A model generated the notes under the pieces. It was given only the letters and a program-made list of their open reading frames with translations. It was not told the DNA's origin and did not search any database. The translations under genes were made by a program, and so were the position numbers. A DNA stretch of 51,047 nt, taken from Gammaproteobacteria bacterium (lineage in GTDB: Bacteria; Pseudomonadota; Gammaproteobacteria; GCF-002020875). The DNA lies in the NCBI GenBank assembly GCA_018648825.1, contig JABGQL010000073.1:2118-53164 (forward strand), in the 5' to 3' direction. Below, one piece after another: positions 34,724 through 44,045 of this stretch (the stretch's first letter is position 1; each line of letters begins with the position of its first letter).

Positions 34724-34818
34724 CCTTCCCCATTGAGGGGGAAGGGTAGGATGGGGGTGGGGTGCAAGATCAGGCGCTTAACCCCCTCCCCAACCCTCCC
34801 CCTGACAGGAGGAGGGAG
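34724..34818. repeat. Intergenic C/G-rich hairpin repeat, two diverged inverted halves
   Basis: 34724-34762 reads CCTTCCCCATTGAGGGGGAAGGG followed by TAGGATGGGGGTGGGG; the stem is CCCTTCCCC/GGGGAAGGG. A related, inverted, diverged unit runs 34782-34818 (CCCCCTCCCC...GGAGGGAG). The same repeat recurs at 50632-50670. It lies between the convergent ubiT and cnoX genes and may also end both transcripts. Looks like a dispersed chromosomal repeat rather than a mobile gene. Confidence 0.7.
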
Positions 34819-34866
34819 TTGTTGCATGGGCTTATTGAGAACGTACCGATTAGGTTAGAGAGCAGA

Positions 34867-35733
34867 CTAGAGCAGCGCACTCGACATCTTGCGCCGCCAC
34901 TTGCTGGTCACCTCATGCTCACCGATGGACTCAAGAATGGCCACCATCCCCTTGCGTGCGGCATCGTCGCCATAGGTTCGGTCTCTCATTAGTAGCAGCA
35001 ACAACGCCTGCAACGCCGCTTCTGTATCCCCATCAACAAGCAGTTGGGCAGCCAGTTGGTAACGGGCCTCGCTGTTGTTGCCGTCACTCTCGATTGCGCT
35101 ACGCAGTGCCTCAATCTCGTCCGCATCTGCGGCAACCTTGGCAAACAGTAAGCGGTTCTGGAGCCCCTTGATCTCTGGAGTCTCCCTCTCTGCAAGAGGC
35201 AGAGAGTGAATCGCCTGCTCTACATCGGCATACTCCCCCTTGAGGAAGAGTACGCTAATCAGGTCGAGTCGAACCCGTGTATTGTCAGGGTCCTCTTGAT
35301 TGGCCTGCTGCAGTAGGGTGATAGCGTCATCCAGGTCACCTTGCTGAATCAACTCCCCAGCCTGCAGGCGCATCTTGTCAGAGGCACGCTCAATGTGGTT
35401 ATCCAGCACCTTGCGTACATTACTCTCAGACTGCGCCCCCATAAACTCATCCACCACCGCACCGTTACGGAAGATCTTTACCGTGGGAACGCTGCGGGCG
35501 TTGAACTGTGTTGCGAGCTCCTGATTCTCATCCACATTGACCTTAGCGAGGATGAATTTTCCCTCAAACTCTTCAGCCAGTTTGGTGAGTACCGGCATCA
35601 ACATCTTGCAGGGGTTGCACCAAGGGGCCCAGAAGTCGACCAGCACTGGGGTGTTAAAAGAGGCCTGTAGAACCGCCTCTTCGAAGTTGGCCACGGTGGC
35701 ATCAATGATGAATGCTGCTCTCTGCTCTTCCAT
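34867..35733 (-). CDS. cnoX: Thioredoxin-TPR co-chaperone CnoX (YbbN)
   Basis: 288 residues from ATG 35733, chosen because AGGGA lies eight bases upstream; a start at 35754 would overlap the preceding gene. An N-terminal thioredoxin domain with WAPWCNPCKM (C39-N-P-C42) is followed by a TPR-type helical domain (about 115-288). CnoX proteins hold unfolded clients and form mixed disulfides under hypochlorite or oxidative stress, then deliver them to chaperones. The full CxxC suggests reductase-capable variants as in many bacteria; E. coli has SxxC. Close behind the YkgJ-type gene. Confidence 0.88.
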   Translation of the reverse strand: MEEQRAAFIIDATVANFEEAVLQASFNTPVLVDFWAPWCNPCKMLMPVLTKLAEEFEGKFILAKVNVDENQELATQFNARSVPTVKIFRNGAVVDEFMGAQSESNVRKVLDNHIERASDKMRLQAGELIQQGDLDDAITLLQQANQEDPDNTRVRLDLISVLFLKGEYADVEQAIHSLPLAERETPEIKGLQNRLLFAKVAADADEIEALRSAIESDGNNSEARYQLAAQLLVDGDTEAALQALLLLLMRDRTYGDDAARKGMVAILESIGEHEVTSKWRRKMSSALL

Positions 35734-35744
35734 ATCTGTTTTCC

Positions 35745-36122
35745 CTAATTCCATTTCTTAAATCGTTTCTTACAGTACTTTAACAGCTGCTGATAACTGG
35801 TGAAGTGGCGTTTGAAGTGCTGCTCTGCCGGTTCATCGTATTCACACCACTCATTATCATGTTCGCGGCATACTGTAGGGCGCTGCTCATAGATACCGCA
35901 GCGTCCATCTTTCTCAATGAATTGGCAACGGTTGCTGATCAACAGAAACCATCCATCCTCATCTTGGTAGATCTCTACACCTTGGTGGGCAATCTGCCAC
36001 AGTAGGGTATGAAAATCCTCCTTGCTGCGCGGTGTGTCGACCTGCTGTGTTAGGTAGCTACAGCACTTGCTCCCCTCACAGAGGGTGCACTTGTTCTCTG
36101 TGGTGACCTTGAGTTTGCCCAT
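35745..36122 (-). CDS. YkgJ family CxxCxxxxCC cysteine-cluster protein
   Basis: 125 residues with the family's metal-site cysteines: CTLCEGSKCC near the N terminus, RCQFIEKDGRCGIYEQRPTVCR in the middle and a further Cys pair (EWCEYD). These small proteins are annotated as zinc/iron-chelating; the function is not established. Its ATG shares one base with the stop of phhB upstream, and the cnoX gene follows within 11 bases, so the three form an operon. Confidence 0.85.
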   Translation of the reverse strand: MGKLKVTTENKCTLCEGSKCCSYLTQQVDTPRSKEDFHTLLWQIAHQGVEIYQDEDGWFLLISNRCQFIEKDGRCGIYEQRPTVCREHDNEWCEYDEPAEQHFKRHFTSYQQLLKYCKKRFKKWN

Positions 36123-36469
36123 TAGAGGTTAGTGATAAAGGTTTGATCAGTTTTTGCAGCCATAATGAAGTCATTGCGATGTAGTCCACCGATCTTATGG
36201 CTCCACCAAGTGATGGTAACCTTGCCCCACTCTGTGAGTATTGCGGGGTGGTGCCCCTCTGACTCCGCCAGCTCTCCCACCTTTTGGGTAAAGGTGAGTG
36301 CATGAGCAAAGGAGTCAAAGCAGAAGCTTCGCTCTAATTGCAAGATCTGCTCTCGGGTCTCGAAGCTCCAGTCCGGAACGGCGAATACGAGTGTTTTGAT
36401 CTCTTCATCGGTGACTTGAGGGGCATCGGGCTTGCATGCTTCACAGTGTTCTTCGGTTAAGTGGTTCAT
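36122..36469 (-). CDS. phhB: Pterin-4a-carbinolamine dehydratase
   Basis: 115 residues. The dehydratase signature [21 protein letters not shown] with the later [11 protein letters not shown] is complete, including the paired His. It recycles the 4a-hydroxy-tetrahydropterin made by aromatic amino acid hydroxylases, and in bacteria lacking such enzymes can serve the molybdopterin or folate pathways. The N terminus has a short acidic, cysteine-bearing extension ([12 protein letters not shown]). First gene of the operon with the YkgJ-type protein and CnoX. Confidence 0.92.
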   Translation of the reverse strand: MNHLTEEHCEACKPDAPQVTDEEIKTLVFAVPDWSFETREQILQLERSFCFDSFAHALTFTQKVGELAESEGHHPAILTEWGKVTITWWSHKIGGLHRNDFIMAAKTDQTFITNL

Positions 36470-36590
36470 GGCGGTTAGTGATAATTGTAATGAATAGGGA
36501 ATAATATCTGACTATAATAATCAATAATAGAGAGGAGCTTGCAGATACTTGTGTAGTCCATCGAACAATACTAACGAAAGGAGTGGATGG

Positions 36591-37544
36591 ATGGAAAGAA
36601 TTGGTTTTGTCACGCTGTTGAGTGTAGTTCTATTTTCGATGACAACCGCCGTCTCTGCGGAGAAGATGGTGCGAGACTATCCACTGGATCAGCTTACCGA
36701 CCATACTTGGGTGATACATGGACCCAAAGCCTTCCCCTCTGTGGAGAACCAAGGCTTTATGAATAATCCCGGTATCGTATTGAGCGATGCTGGGGTGGTC
36801 GTGGTCGATCCCGGCTCCAGCCTCTATGCCGGAGAGATGGTTTTGCGAATGGTGCGTCAGATAACGGATGCCCCAGTGGTAGCGGTCTTTAATACCCATG
36901 TGCATGGGGATCACTGGTTTGGCAATGATGCGATTCATAGAGCCTATCCAGATGCCCCCATCTACGCTCACCCTCAGATGATTGCCGATGCAAAGGCGGG
37001 AGAAGGGGCGAGCTGGAACCGTAATCTGGAAAAATTGACGGAAGGTTTTACTGCGGGCACTTCGTTGGTGTTTCCTACCGTTGCGCTGAATCACGGAGAC
37101 GAGGTGAAAATTGGTAACCTGACCTTCCGTATGCACCACTATGGTGAAGGCCATAGCAAGACCGACATGATGATTGAGGTGGTAGAGGATCAGACTGTTT
37201 TTCTGGGTGATAACGCCATGGTGGAGCGTTTGGGTGGCATGCAGAGTGGTACCTTTCAAGGCAATATTGCGGTGCTGAATGAGGTCTTGAAGAGTGAGGC
37301 CAAAACATGGGTTCCGGGACATGGCACTAGTGGAGATCGTTCTGTTGTGACCACCTATCGCGACTATTTGGCTGCAGTCTATGATGGTGCCCGCTACGCC
37401 TTCAATGAAGACCTAGATAGTAGTGAGGTGAAGTCGGTTGTGGCTAAGCGAACAACGGCTTATCAAGCTTGGGCAGGGTATGATTTTGAGATGGGGCGGC
37501 ATGCCAATCAGGCCTACCTTGAGGTTGAAGCCTCAGAATTCTAG
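36591..37544 (+). CDS. Secreted metallo-beta-lactamase-fold hydrolase
   Basis: 317 residues from ATG 36591, chosen for AAAGGAG seven bases upstream and the signal peptide that starts there (MERIGFVTLLSVVLFSMTTAVSA). Zn ligands are H103-x-H105-x-D107-H108 (HVHGDHWFGN), with later His/Asp ligands in HYGEGHSKTDM, GDN and GHG. It resembles SoxH-type and quinoprotein-associated periplasmic MBL hydrolases; the substrate is unknown. The signal peptide argues against cytoplasmic glyoxalase II. BluB follows 18 bases later on the same strand. Confidence 0.8.
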   Translation: MERIGFVTLLSVVLFSMTTAVSAEKMVRDYPLDQLTDHTWVIHGPKAFPSVENQGFMNNPGIVLSDAGVVVVDPGSSLYAGEMVLRMVRQITDAPVVAVFNTHVHGDHWFGNDAIHRAYPDAPIYAHPQMIADAKAGEGASWNRNLEKLTEGFTAGTSLVFPTVALNHGDEVKIGNLTFRMHHYGEGHSKTDMMIEVVEDQTVFLGDNAMVERLGGMQSGTFQGNIAVLNEVLKSEAKTWVPGHGTSGDRSVVTTYRDYLAAVYDGARYAFNEDLDSSEVKSVVAKRTTAYQAWAGYDFEMGRHANQAYLEVEASEF

Positions 37545-37561
37545 GATCTCCTCCGAGAGTT

Positions 37562-38278
37562 GTGGTCTGTGATGGTAAACTTCCGCAGATGGACCCAACT
37601 CAACAACACCCCTTCAGCAAAGCAGAGCGTGATGCCGTTTATAAGGCGATCTTCACCCGTAGAGATGTGCGTGGAGAGTTTCTGAGTCAGGAGATCCCTG
37701 ACGAGACACTCGCTCGTATTCTTAAGGCGGCTCATCATGCACCCTCGGTCGGCTTTATGCAGCCTTGGGACTTTCTACTGATTCGTAGCAAGAAGGTAAA
37801 GCAGCAGGTGCATCAGCTCTTTGTTAAGGCCGATGCGGAAGCGGCAGCGCTGTTCGAGGGTGAACGCCAACAAACTTACCGTAACCTGAAGCTAGAAGGC
37901 ATTCTTGAGGCCCCCCTTAATGTGTTGATTACCTGTGACCGTTCTCGCTCCGGTCCGGTTGTTTTGGGGCGCACGCATATGGCAGAGATGGATCTCTATA
38001 GCAGTGTTTGTGCGGTACAAAATTTCTGGTTAGCAGCACGCAGTGAAGAGGTTGGCGTTGGGTGGGTCAGCATTATGGACCCAGATGCCTTGGCAAAAAC
38101 CCTCAGCCTGCCTGAAGCGGTCGTCCCCATCGCCTACCTCTGTGTCGGTTATGTTTCGCAATTCCACGAAAAGCCAGAGCTGGAAAAGGTTGGATGGCTG
38201 CCTCGGTTGGAGTTAGAGCAGGTGCTTCATTGGGAGGCTTGGGGAGGTGAGAGAGAGGTGGGGCCGCTGAAAAAATAG
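37562..38278 (+). CDS. bluB: 5,6-dimethylbenzimidazole synthase BluB
   Basis: 238 residues, nitroreductase-fold FMN enzyme that uses O2 to cleave FMNH2 into the lower ligand of vitamin B12. The family stretch FTRRDVRGEFLSQEIPDETLARILKAAHHAPSVGFMQPWDF is intact, as are TRDVR-like FMN contacts and the C-terminal GWLPRLELE. GTG at 37562 gives the full family N terminus; ATG 37589 is an alternative without a clear ribosome site. Implies cobalamin synthesis or remodelling elsewhere in the genome. Confidence 0.88.
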   Translation: MVCDGKLPQMDPTQQHPFSKAERDAVYKAIFTRRDVRGEFLSQEIPDETLARILKAAHHAPSVGFMQPWDFLLIRSKKVKQQVHQLFVKADAEAAALFEGERQQTYRNLKLEGILEAPLNVLITCDRSRSGPVVLGRTHMAEMDLYSSVCAVQNFWLAARSEEVGVGWVSIMDPDALAKTLSLPEAVVPIAYLCVGYVSQFHEKPELEKVGWLPRLELEQVLHWEAWGGEREVGPLKK

Positions 38279-38440
38279 AGGGATGCCGATCTCTATAAAG
38301 CGCCTATAAAAATGCGTTTTATCTTTTTTGATTCAGGTTTAATGCGGATTATCTCTTTAAAAACAATACTATACCTTGCTGTAGGTATTGAGAACTCTTC
38401 TTGCTACGGGGATAATGTTTCGCTCCTTTAAAGTGATGTC

Positions 38441-41400
38441 GTGAGTGTTCAAGTGTTCCAAAAAATCAATAATCTACCCATTTTATTTAAGTTGAGTTTA
38501 ATGCTGCTGCCACCGATGGTGGCACTGGTTGGTTTGGCAACACAAAGTGCGCTGCATGAGAGAGCAGAGTTGGTTGAGGTAGAGCAGGTAGTAGAGCGGG
38601 TCTCTTTTTCCAGTCTACTGGATGCGGTAGCGCATAACTTTGCGGTAGAGCGTGGGCTGACGGCGGGGTTTCTTGCCAGTGGAGGTAACAGTAATCGCGA
38701 GAAACTAGGGCCTCAGAGAAAAATGGCTGATAGCCAAGTGATTCTACTAGAGTCAGCGTTGCAGCAGGCTGAAGTGATGCAGTTTGGAGCGGTGGTGACC
38801 AGACAGCTACAGCAGCTGATGGAGCTGTTGCAGCAGCGTACTACTGTTCGCGCTGCGGTAGATCAGCTGAGGACAGAACCCAAGGCCTTTGATTTCTACT
38901 CTAAAATTAATGCCATGGCCCTAGAGTTGATTGAGGAGTTGGCCTCTGGTGTCACCGATGCTAATGCGGCCAGACAACTGAATACATGGGTAGCGTTGCT
39001 GTGGATGAAAGAGCGGGCAGGGCAGGAGCGCGGGGCATTAAATGCAGTATTCACCCGTGGTGAGCTGAGCAGCCAACAAAAACGTGCCATTATTGAATAT
39101 ATCACCGATCAAGAGTTGAAGCAGAAGAGCTTCTTGCGTAATGCGACTGCTGATCAACGTACGCTGTATCAACAGCAGTTGGAGTCGAAAGTCGTAGATG
39201 CGGTGCTGTCTCGACGCATGCTGCTGCAGAGTCGTGAAGAGAAGCTGGATCTACTGGGACAGCTGAAGGCAGAGATGGGCTATGGTGGGCTGATCCATAA
39301 CTTCAAAAATTATGTGTTGCGAGGCAGTGAAAAATACAAGCAACGGGTAGAGATGGGCTATCAGCGGGTTCGTACCATCATTGAGCGCTTTCATACGATA
39401 AAAGGGATCACTGCCGAGGAGTCGGAGTGGCTCTCACAGGTTGCTCAGGTGATGGAGCAGTATCATCAGGGGGCGCAACAGGTGGCAGCCATTTTTGCAA
39501 AAAATGGCGACAGCAGAGCGGTGGACCAGACGGTGAAAGTGGATGACTCCCCGGCACTAAAGGCGTTGCAAGGGTTGGGTAAGCTTTCAGGCATGGATGC
39601 TGGGGAGTGGTTTAAGGTGGCCACGGCCAGAATCAGCAGAATCAAGATTGTGGCGCAACAGGTGAGTGATGAGACGGTGTTGGATAGCCAAATGCGGCTG
39701 AAAGAGATTGAACGCCAGTTTGTCATCCTAGTGGCCTCAATTATGCTGTTACTGGGTGTGGTGCTCTGGGTGGGTATTGTCGTTGGGCGCGGTATTCTCA
39801 ATAATGTGCGTCAAACTGCAGAGGCCATTCAACAGATTGAACAGAGTGGTGATTTCTCTACACGGGTGAAGGTACTGAGTCGGGATGAGGTTGGGGCGAT
39901 GGCTACCGCACTCAATACCTTGTTGGAACAGTTACAGCTCTCGATTGGTGAGAGTAACCGAGTGGTTGGGCAGGTTGCTCAAGGAGACTTTGAACACCGG
40001 GTGGAGTTGGAGTTACAGGGTGATTTGGCAATGCTCAAGTCAGGTATTAATGGTTCTGCAGATAGTGTTGAGCGCACCATGACTGCGCTGGCAAAGGTGA
40101 TGAAGGGGCTGAGTGAAGGGGATCTCAGTGTACGCATGAGTGATGATGTCGAGCCGTTGTTCCGTGATCAGGTGAACCATGCGATGGCTTCGATGGACCG
40201 CATTGTGCGTCAGATTGGAGAGGTCATTAGTAGCCTTGCCGAGGGAGATTTTGCCCAGCGTATGAGTGTTGAGGCGAAGGGTGATCTGGAGCAGCTGAAA
40301 AAGAATATCAACCTCTCTATGGTGTCACTGGAGCAGGCGGTGGAGGAGACCGCATCGACTGCCAACCGCATGGGTGAGGGAGATCTGACTCGCAGCATCA
40401 GCGGACGTTACCAAGGACGTCTGGCGGTGATGAAGGATGCGATCAATGCAACCCAGACCAACCTCTCCTATATTGTGGATCAAGTTCGGAGCTCGGCAGA
40501 GAGCGTAGAGTCTGGCTCCAACAAGATCTCCAAAGGTAATCAGGACCTCTCCAGCCGTACCAATGAACAGGCTGCCAGTCTGGAGGAGACCGCCTCCAGT
40601 ATGGAGCAGATCACTGCTACGGTGAAACTCAATGCGGAGAGTGCAGACAATGCCAGTCAGTTAGTGAGTGGGGCGGCGCAGGAGGCGGTTGAGGGGTCGC
40701 GGATTGTTGAGCAGGCGATGGAAGCGATGGAACGTATCAGTGAGTCGAGTGGCAAGATCTCCGATATTATCTCATTGATTGATGGCATTGCCTTCCAGAC
40801 CAACCTGCTGGCGCTGAATGCCGCAGTGGAGGCGGCGCGTGCAGGAGAGCAGGGAAGAGGGTTCGCGGTGGTGGCGGGTGAAGTGCGCACCTTGGCGCAA
40901 CGCTCGGCAGAGGCAGCCAAGGAGATCAAGGGGTTAATTGATACCACCACAGAGCGTGTGACTGAGGGTAGCGAACTGGTCAACCAGAGTGGAGAGGCGC
41001 TGAATAGGATTCAGGGCTCCGTTAATAAAGTGACCAGTGTTGCCAGTGAAATTGCAGAGGCGGCACGAGAGCAGACTCGGGGGATTGAGCAGATCAATAC
41101 AGCCATTTCTCAGCTCGACAATGTCAATCAGGGGAATGCCGCACTGGTGGAGCAGGCTGCGGCCTCCAGTACCGCCCTGAGTGAGCAGGCTAAGGGGCTC
41201 ACCTCGGTGGTCTCGACCTTCAAGCTCAACCCGCAGACAGCCTCTGTAGCACGGGAGCAGAGCAGCTTTAATGAGGCCATTGCCGGTGCGCGTACGGCCC
41301 ATCTTGCGTGGAAAGGGAAGATTCGCGGTTTTCTCGACGGGATGATCGAAATGGATGAGAAGGAGGCGATCTCTCACCATGACTGTGTGTTGGGTAAGTG

Positions 41401-41749
41401 GCTGGATAGTGAGGGGCGTGAAAAATATAGGCACCTAGAGGCGATGGGTATCCTAGATCGAGTACATGAGAAACTGCATCGGGTGATTCGGGATATTATC
41501 CACAGTAAGAACAGCGGGGAGACGGACAAGGTGGAGCAGTTGTATGGAGAGATTGACCCCATCTCCAAAGAGGTGCTACTTCAACTGGACAAGATTGAGG
41601 CGGCCTCTCACAGACCTGCGCAGCAATCGAACAAGCGTCCTGTTGCAGCAGTAGAAAAAGTGCGGGCTGTGGCAAAGAGTGTGCAGAAAACGCCAGTTCA
41701 GAGAAAGGCAGCTCCGGTAGCTGGTGACTCGGAGTGGTCAGAATTTTAA
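38441..41749 (+). CDS. NIT-multi-HAMP-MCP-CZB chemoreceptor (paralogue)
   Basis: 1102 residues from GTG. Same plan as the receptor at 24429: membrane helix (about 13-32), NIT-like periplasmic domain with [13 protein letters not shown] and [16 protein letters not shown], a longer juxtamembrane region, helix near 430-450, HAMP and two to three further HAMP-like modules (about 450-680), signalling domain with [39 protein letters not shown] domain ([15 protein letters not shown]), and a terminal EWSEF, the CheR/CheB-tether pattern. The periplasmic half is about 110 residues longer than in the paralogue, so its ligand may differ. No FNR box was seen upstream. Confidence 0.87.
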   Translation: MSVQVFQKINNLPILFKLSLMLLPPMVALVGLATQSALHERAELVEVEQVVERVSFSSLLDAVAHNFAVERGLTAGFLASGGNSNREKLGPQRKMADSQVILLESALQQAEVMQFGAVVTRQLQQLMELLQQRTTVRAAVDQLRTEPKAFDFYSKINAMALELIEELASGVTDANAARQLNTWVALLWMKERAGQERGALNAVFTRGELSSQQKRAIIEYITDQELKQKSFLRNATADQRTLYQQQLESKVVDAVLSRRMLLQSREEKLDLLGQLKAEMGYGGLIHNFKNYVLRGSEKYKQRVEMGYQRVRTIIERFHTIKGITAEESEWLSQVAQVMEQYHQGAQQVAAIFAKNGDSRAVDQTVKVDDSPALKALQGLGKLSGMDAGEWFKVATARISRIKIVAQQVSDETVLDSQMRLKEIERQFVILVASIMLLLGVVLWVGIVVGRGILNNVRQTAEAIQQIEQSGDFSTRVKVLSRDEVGAMATALNTLLEQLQLSIGESNRVVGQVAQGDFEHRVELELQGDLAMLKSGINGSADSVERTMTALAKVMKGLSEGDLSVRMSDDVEPLFRDQVNHAMASMDRIVRQIGEVISSLAEGDFAQRMSVEAKGDLEQLKKNINLSMVSLEQAVEETASTANRMGEGDLTRSISGRYQGRLAVMKDAINATQTNLSYIVDQVRSSAESVESGSNKISKGNQDLSSRTNEQAASLEETASSMEQITATVKLNAESADNASQLVSGAAQEAVEGSRIVEQAMEAMERISESSGKISDIISLIDGIAFQTNLLALNAAVEAARAGEQGRGFAVVAGEVRTLAQRSAEAAKEIKGLIDTTTERVTEGSELVNQSGEALNRIQGSVNKVTSVASEIAEAAREQTRGIEQINTAISQLDNVNQGNAALVEQAAASSTALSEQAKGLTSVVSTFKLNPQTASVAREQSSFNEAIAGARTAHLAWKGKIRGFLDGMIEMDEKEAISHHDCVLGKWLDSEGREKYRHLEAMGILDRVHEKLHRVIRDIIHSKNSGETDKVEQLYGEIDPISKEVLLQLDKIEAASHRPAQQSNKRPVAAVEKVRAVAKSVQKTPVQRKAAPVAGDSEWSEF

Positions 41750-41773
41750 GATGAATTTTCAGAGTAGAGAACG

Positions 41774-42658
41774 ATGAGTGACAATAATCCATTTGACCTA
41801 GACAATAATGAAGCATGGCAGCGCTGGCGTGACCACAAACTGCAGCAGGCCCCCGCCTCCCTGAATGACCTGATCGTCGAGATCGATGACCCCAGGACTA
41901 TCAGAAACAGTGAGCATGAGGCGGTGTTGGAGCGCTGTCGAAGAGCCAATATGGCGATCTACGTCAGTCCGTTGGAGGAAGAGGGGACCCATATTCCACG
42001 CGCGGTGGGGATGCGTTTCGGCTTGAATAACATCAACCACAACCGTGGAGCAGAGGGCGATGCAGTAACCGCACTGACCGTGCAAGATGATCAGCTCCAC
42101 GCCCCCTACATCCCCTACTCCAACAAAGAGATCCACTGGCACACCGATGGTTACTACAACCGCCTCGACCTGCAGAACCATGCGTTGCTACTGCACTGTG
42201 TGCGACCCGCCGTGGAGGGGGGAGAGAATGGCCTGATGGATCACGAAATGGCCTATCTGCTGATGCGTGAAGCGCATCCAGAGTATGTGCACGCACTGAT
42301 GCAGGAGGATGCAATGGTGATCCCCAACCATGTGGTGGATGGTGAAGAGCTGCGTCCAGAGCGTGCCGGGCCGGTATTTATGGTGACCGCATCGGGGCAG
42401 CTGCATATGCGCTTTACCATGCGTAAGCGCAACATTGTCTGGAGTGAAGATCCACTGGTGCAGGCGGCAGTGGCGTGGCTGGGTGAGCTGCTGAAGAGTG
42501 ATTCAGCACATATCTTCCACGGAACCCTGCAGCCGGGCTGGGGGCTGATCGCCAACAATGTGCTGCATGACCGCACGGGCTTTGAGGATGGGGAGGATGC
42601 AGAGAAGAGACGACTGCTCTATCGTGCACGTTACTATGACCGTATTCATTGCACCTGA
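41774..42658 (+). CDS. TauD/TfdA family Fe(II)/2-oxoglutarate-dependent oxygenase
   Basis: 294 residues. The iron triad is visible as H-x-D in HWHTDGYYN and the distal His in NNVLHDRTGFED, followed by the 2-oxoglutarate Arg (RLLYRARYYDR). The family hydroxylates taurine, sulfonates, phenoxy acids or lipids; the substrate cannot be called. It starts 24 bases after the chemoreceptor gene. Unlike TauD it has a short acidic N-terminal extension. Confidence 0.8.
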   Translation: MSDNNPFDLDNNEAWQRWRDHKLQQAPASLNDLIVEIDDPRTIRNSEHEAVLERCRRANMAIYVSPLEEEGTHIPRAVGMRFGLNNINHNRGAEGDAVTALTVQDDQLHAPYIPYSNKEIHWHTDGYYNRLDLQNHALLLHCVRPAVEGGENGLMDHEMAYLLMREAHPEYVHALMQEDAMVIPNHVVDGEELRPERAGPVFMVTASGQLHMRFTMRKRNIVWSEDPLVQAAVAWLGELLKSDSAHIFHGTLQPGWGLIANNVLHDRTGFEDGEDAEKRRLLYRARYYDRIHCT

Positions 42659-42749
42659 TGTTTTCTATGATTATAATCTATTAATATTGTTAATATGGTG
42701 TATTGAACTTAGCTAATGAGAGAGTGCGCTTGGTAAAGGCATCTTTACT

Positions 42750-44045
42750 GTGAGTCCTGATTGTAGTGTTATGTATAACGTAAGTTTGTCCATTTTTAGC
42801 TCTTTACTACAACGGCTGGCGCTACTCTCCGTGCTGATGCTGCCCTGCGTGGCTATGGCAGTGCAACAGTCGCAACAGCCTCCCTATCTCTTTGGGGTCC
42901 CTCCGATCTATGATGAGCAGGTGATTCAGCAGGGGTTTGAGCCGATGATGACCTACCTCTCCGAGGCGCTTGATCACCCCGTCAAACTGCAGGTGAGCGA
43001 GAGTTATGAGATCTTGCGGCAGAACCTAGGGCAGGGCAAGGTCCATTTTGCACTGCTCGGTCCCAACCTCTATGTCGAGACCAAGACAAGCTACCCCGAA
43101 CTTCACTACCTAGCGACTGCACAGCAGACGGGAGAGGGGGGGACCCCCCGCAGTTGGTACTATAGCCATCTGCTGACTCATCGGGACTCCGATCTGCGGC
43201 AGTTCTCCGATCTACAGGGCAAGCGTTTTGCCTACGCCAGTCAACACTCCACCTCTGGTTACCGTTTCCCTCGCTACTACTTCCACCAGCGCGGGATCGA
43301 TCCGCAGCAGTGGTTTGGGGCGGTCTCCTTCAGTGGAGGCCATAGCCGTTCTACCGATCAGCTTGCCGAGCGCACCCTGGATGTGGCTGCCAGCTATGAT
43401 GTCAACCTCTGGGCCGCAGAGAAGAAGCACGGCAAAATTTTTCGCACCATCGCCCGTATTGGCCCCATAGTCAATTTGGCGCTGGTGGCGGGCCATCAGG
43501 TAGCGGAGGATCAACGCTTTGCATTGACCCAGGCGCTATTGTGGATGCCGGACTCACTGCGTAACCCCGCCCTCCCCTTTGTCGGTTTTGAGGTGCTCTC
43601 GGATCGCAGCTACGATCCGGTACGCAAGGTGCTACAGTTTGACCCTGAACCGTCGAACAGTGCGGATCAGATGATCGACCAGGCCGTTGCTGGGGATGAG
43701 CTGGGCAGTCTGATGAGAGTGGTGCAGGAGACGGAGCTGGAGGCGTTGGAATTTTCGATCCTCATTCAGCAGCAGTTACTGGGGCGGGAGTACCATCTCT
43801 CCTCCGCCTATGTGGTGGGTCAGTTGCACAAACTCTCTTATGCGGGGCAGTACCTGCAGGCCGCCTCAGCACTGCAGCTGCAGCTGTCACAAGGGGCGTT
43901 GATCTATCTGCTCCCTGCTGAGGGGGAACCGCTGCCATCGTTTGAATGGAATAGAGCACTACAGGGGCGGGTGCGGGTGGTGGGTAGTAAAAACGGTATG
44001 CAGCTGGTGCTTCGCTGGATCACTGATGATGAGGTTGTTCAATGA
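42750..44045 (+). CDS. PhnD-like periplasmic substrate-binding protein
   Basis: 431 residues with a signal sequence (hydrophobic stretch ending MAVQQ-type cleavage near residue 36; start at GTG 42750, alternatively ATG 42771). The phosphate/phosphonate-binding PhnD fold is clear: FGVPPIYDEQVIQQGFEPMMTYLSEALDHPV, the LLGPNLY loop, FAYASQHSTSGYRFPRYYF, HSRSTDQLAERTLDVAASYDV. A 120-residue C-terminal extension lies beyond the binding fold. There is no ABC transporter; instead it starts an operon with a repeat protein, a sensor kinase and a hybrid regulator, overlapping the next gene by four bases. It therefore probably senses rather than imports. Confidence 0.83.
   Translation: MSPDCSVMYNVSLSIFSSLLQRLALLSVLMLPCVAMAVQQSQQPPYLFGVPPIYDEQVIQQGFEPMMTYLSEALDHPVKLQVSESYEILRQNLGQGKVHFALLGPNLYVETKTSYPELHYLATAQQTGEGGTPRSWYYSHLLTHRDSDLRQFSDLQGKRFAYASQHSTSGYRFPRYYFHQRGIDPQQWFGAVSFSGGHSRSTDQLAERTLDVAASYDVNLWAAEKKHGKIFRTIARIGPIVNLALVAGHQVAEDQRFALTQALLWMPDSLRNPALPFVGFEVLSDRSYDPVRKVLQFDPEPSNSADQMIDQAVAGDELGSLMRVVQETELEALEFSILIQQQLLGREYHLSSAYVVGQLHKLSYAGQYLQAASALQLQLSQGALIYLLPAEGEPLPSFEWNRALQGRVRVVGSKNGMQLVLRWITDDEVVQ

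Noticed and set aside
38279..38440. Terminator-like AAAGCGC...GCGTTTT after bluB
   Set aside because: The arms mismatch and the loop is long; could be chance in AT-rich DNA.
24429..41749. Recent duplication or recombination between the two chemoreceptors
   Set aside because: The conserved stretches are the usual signalling-domain core; the sensor halves differ strongly, so they look like old paralogues.
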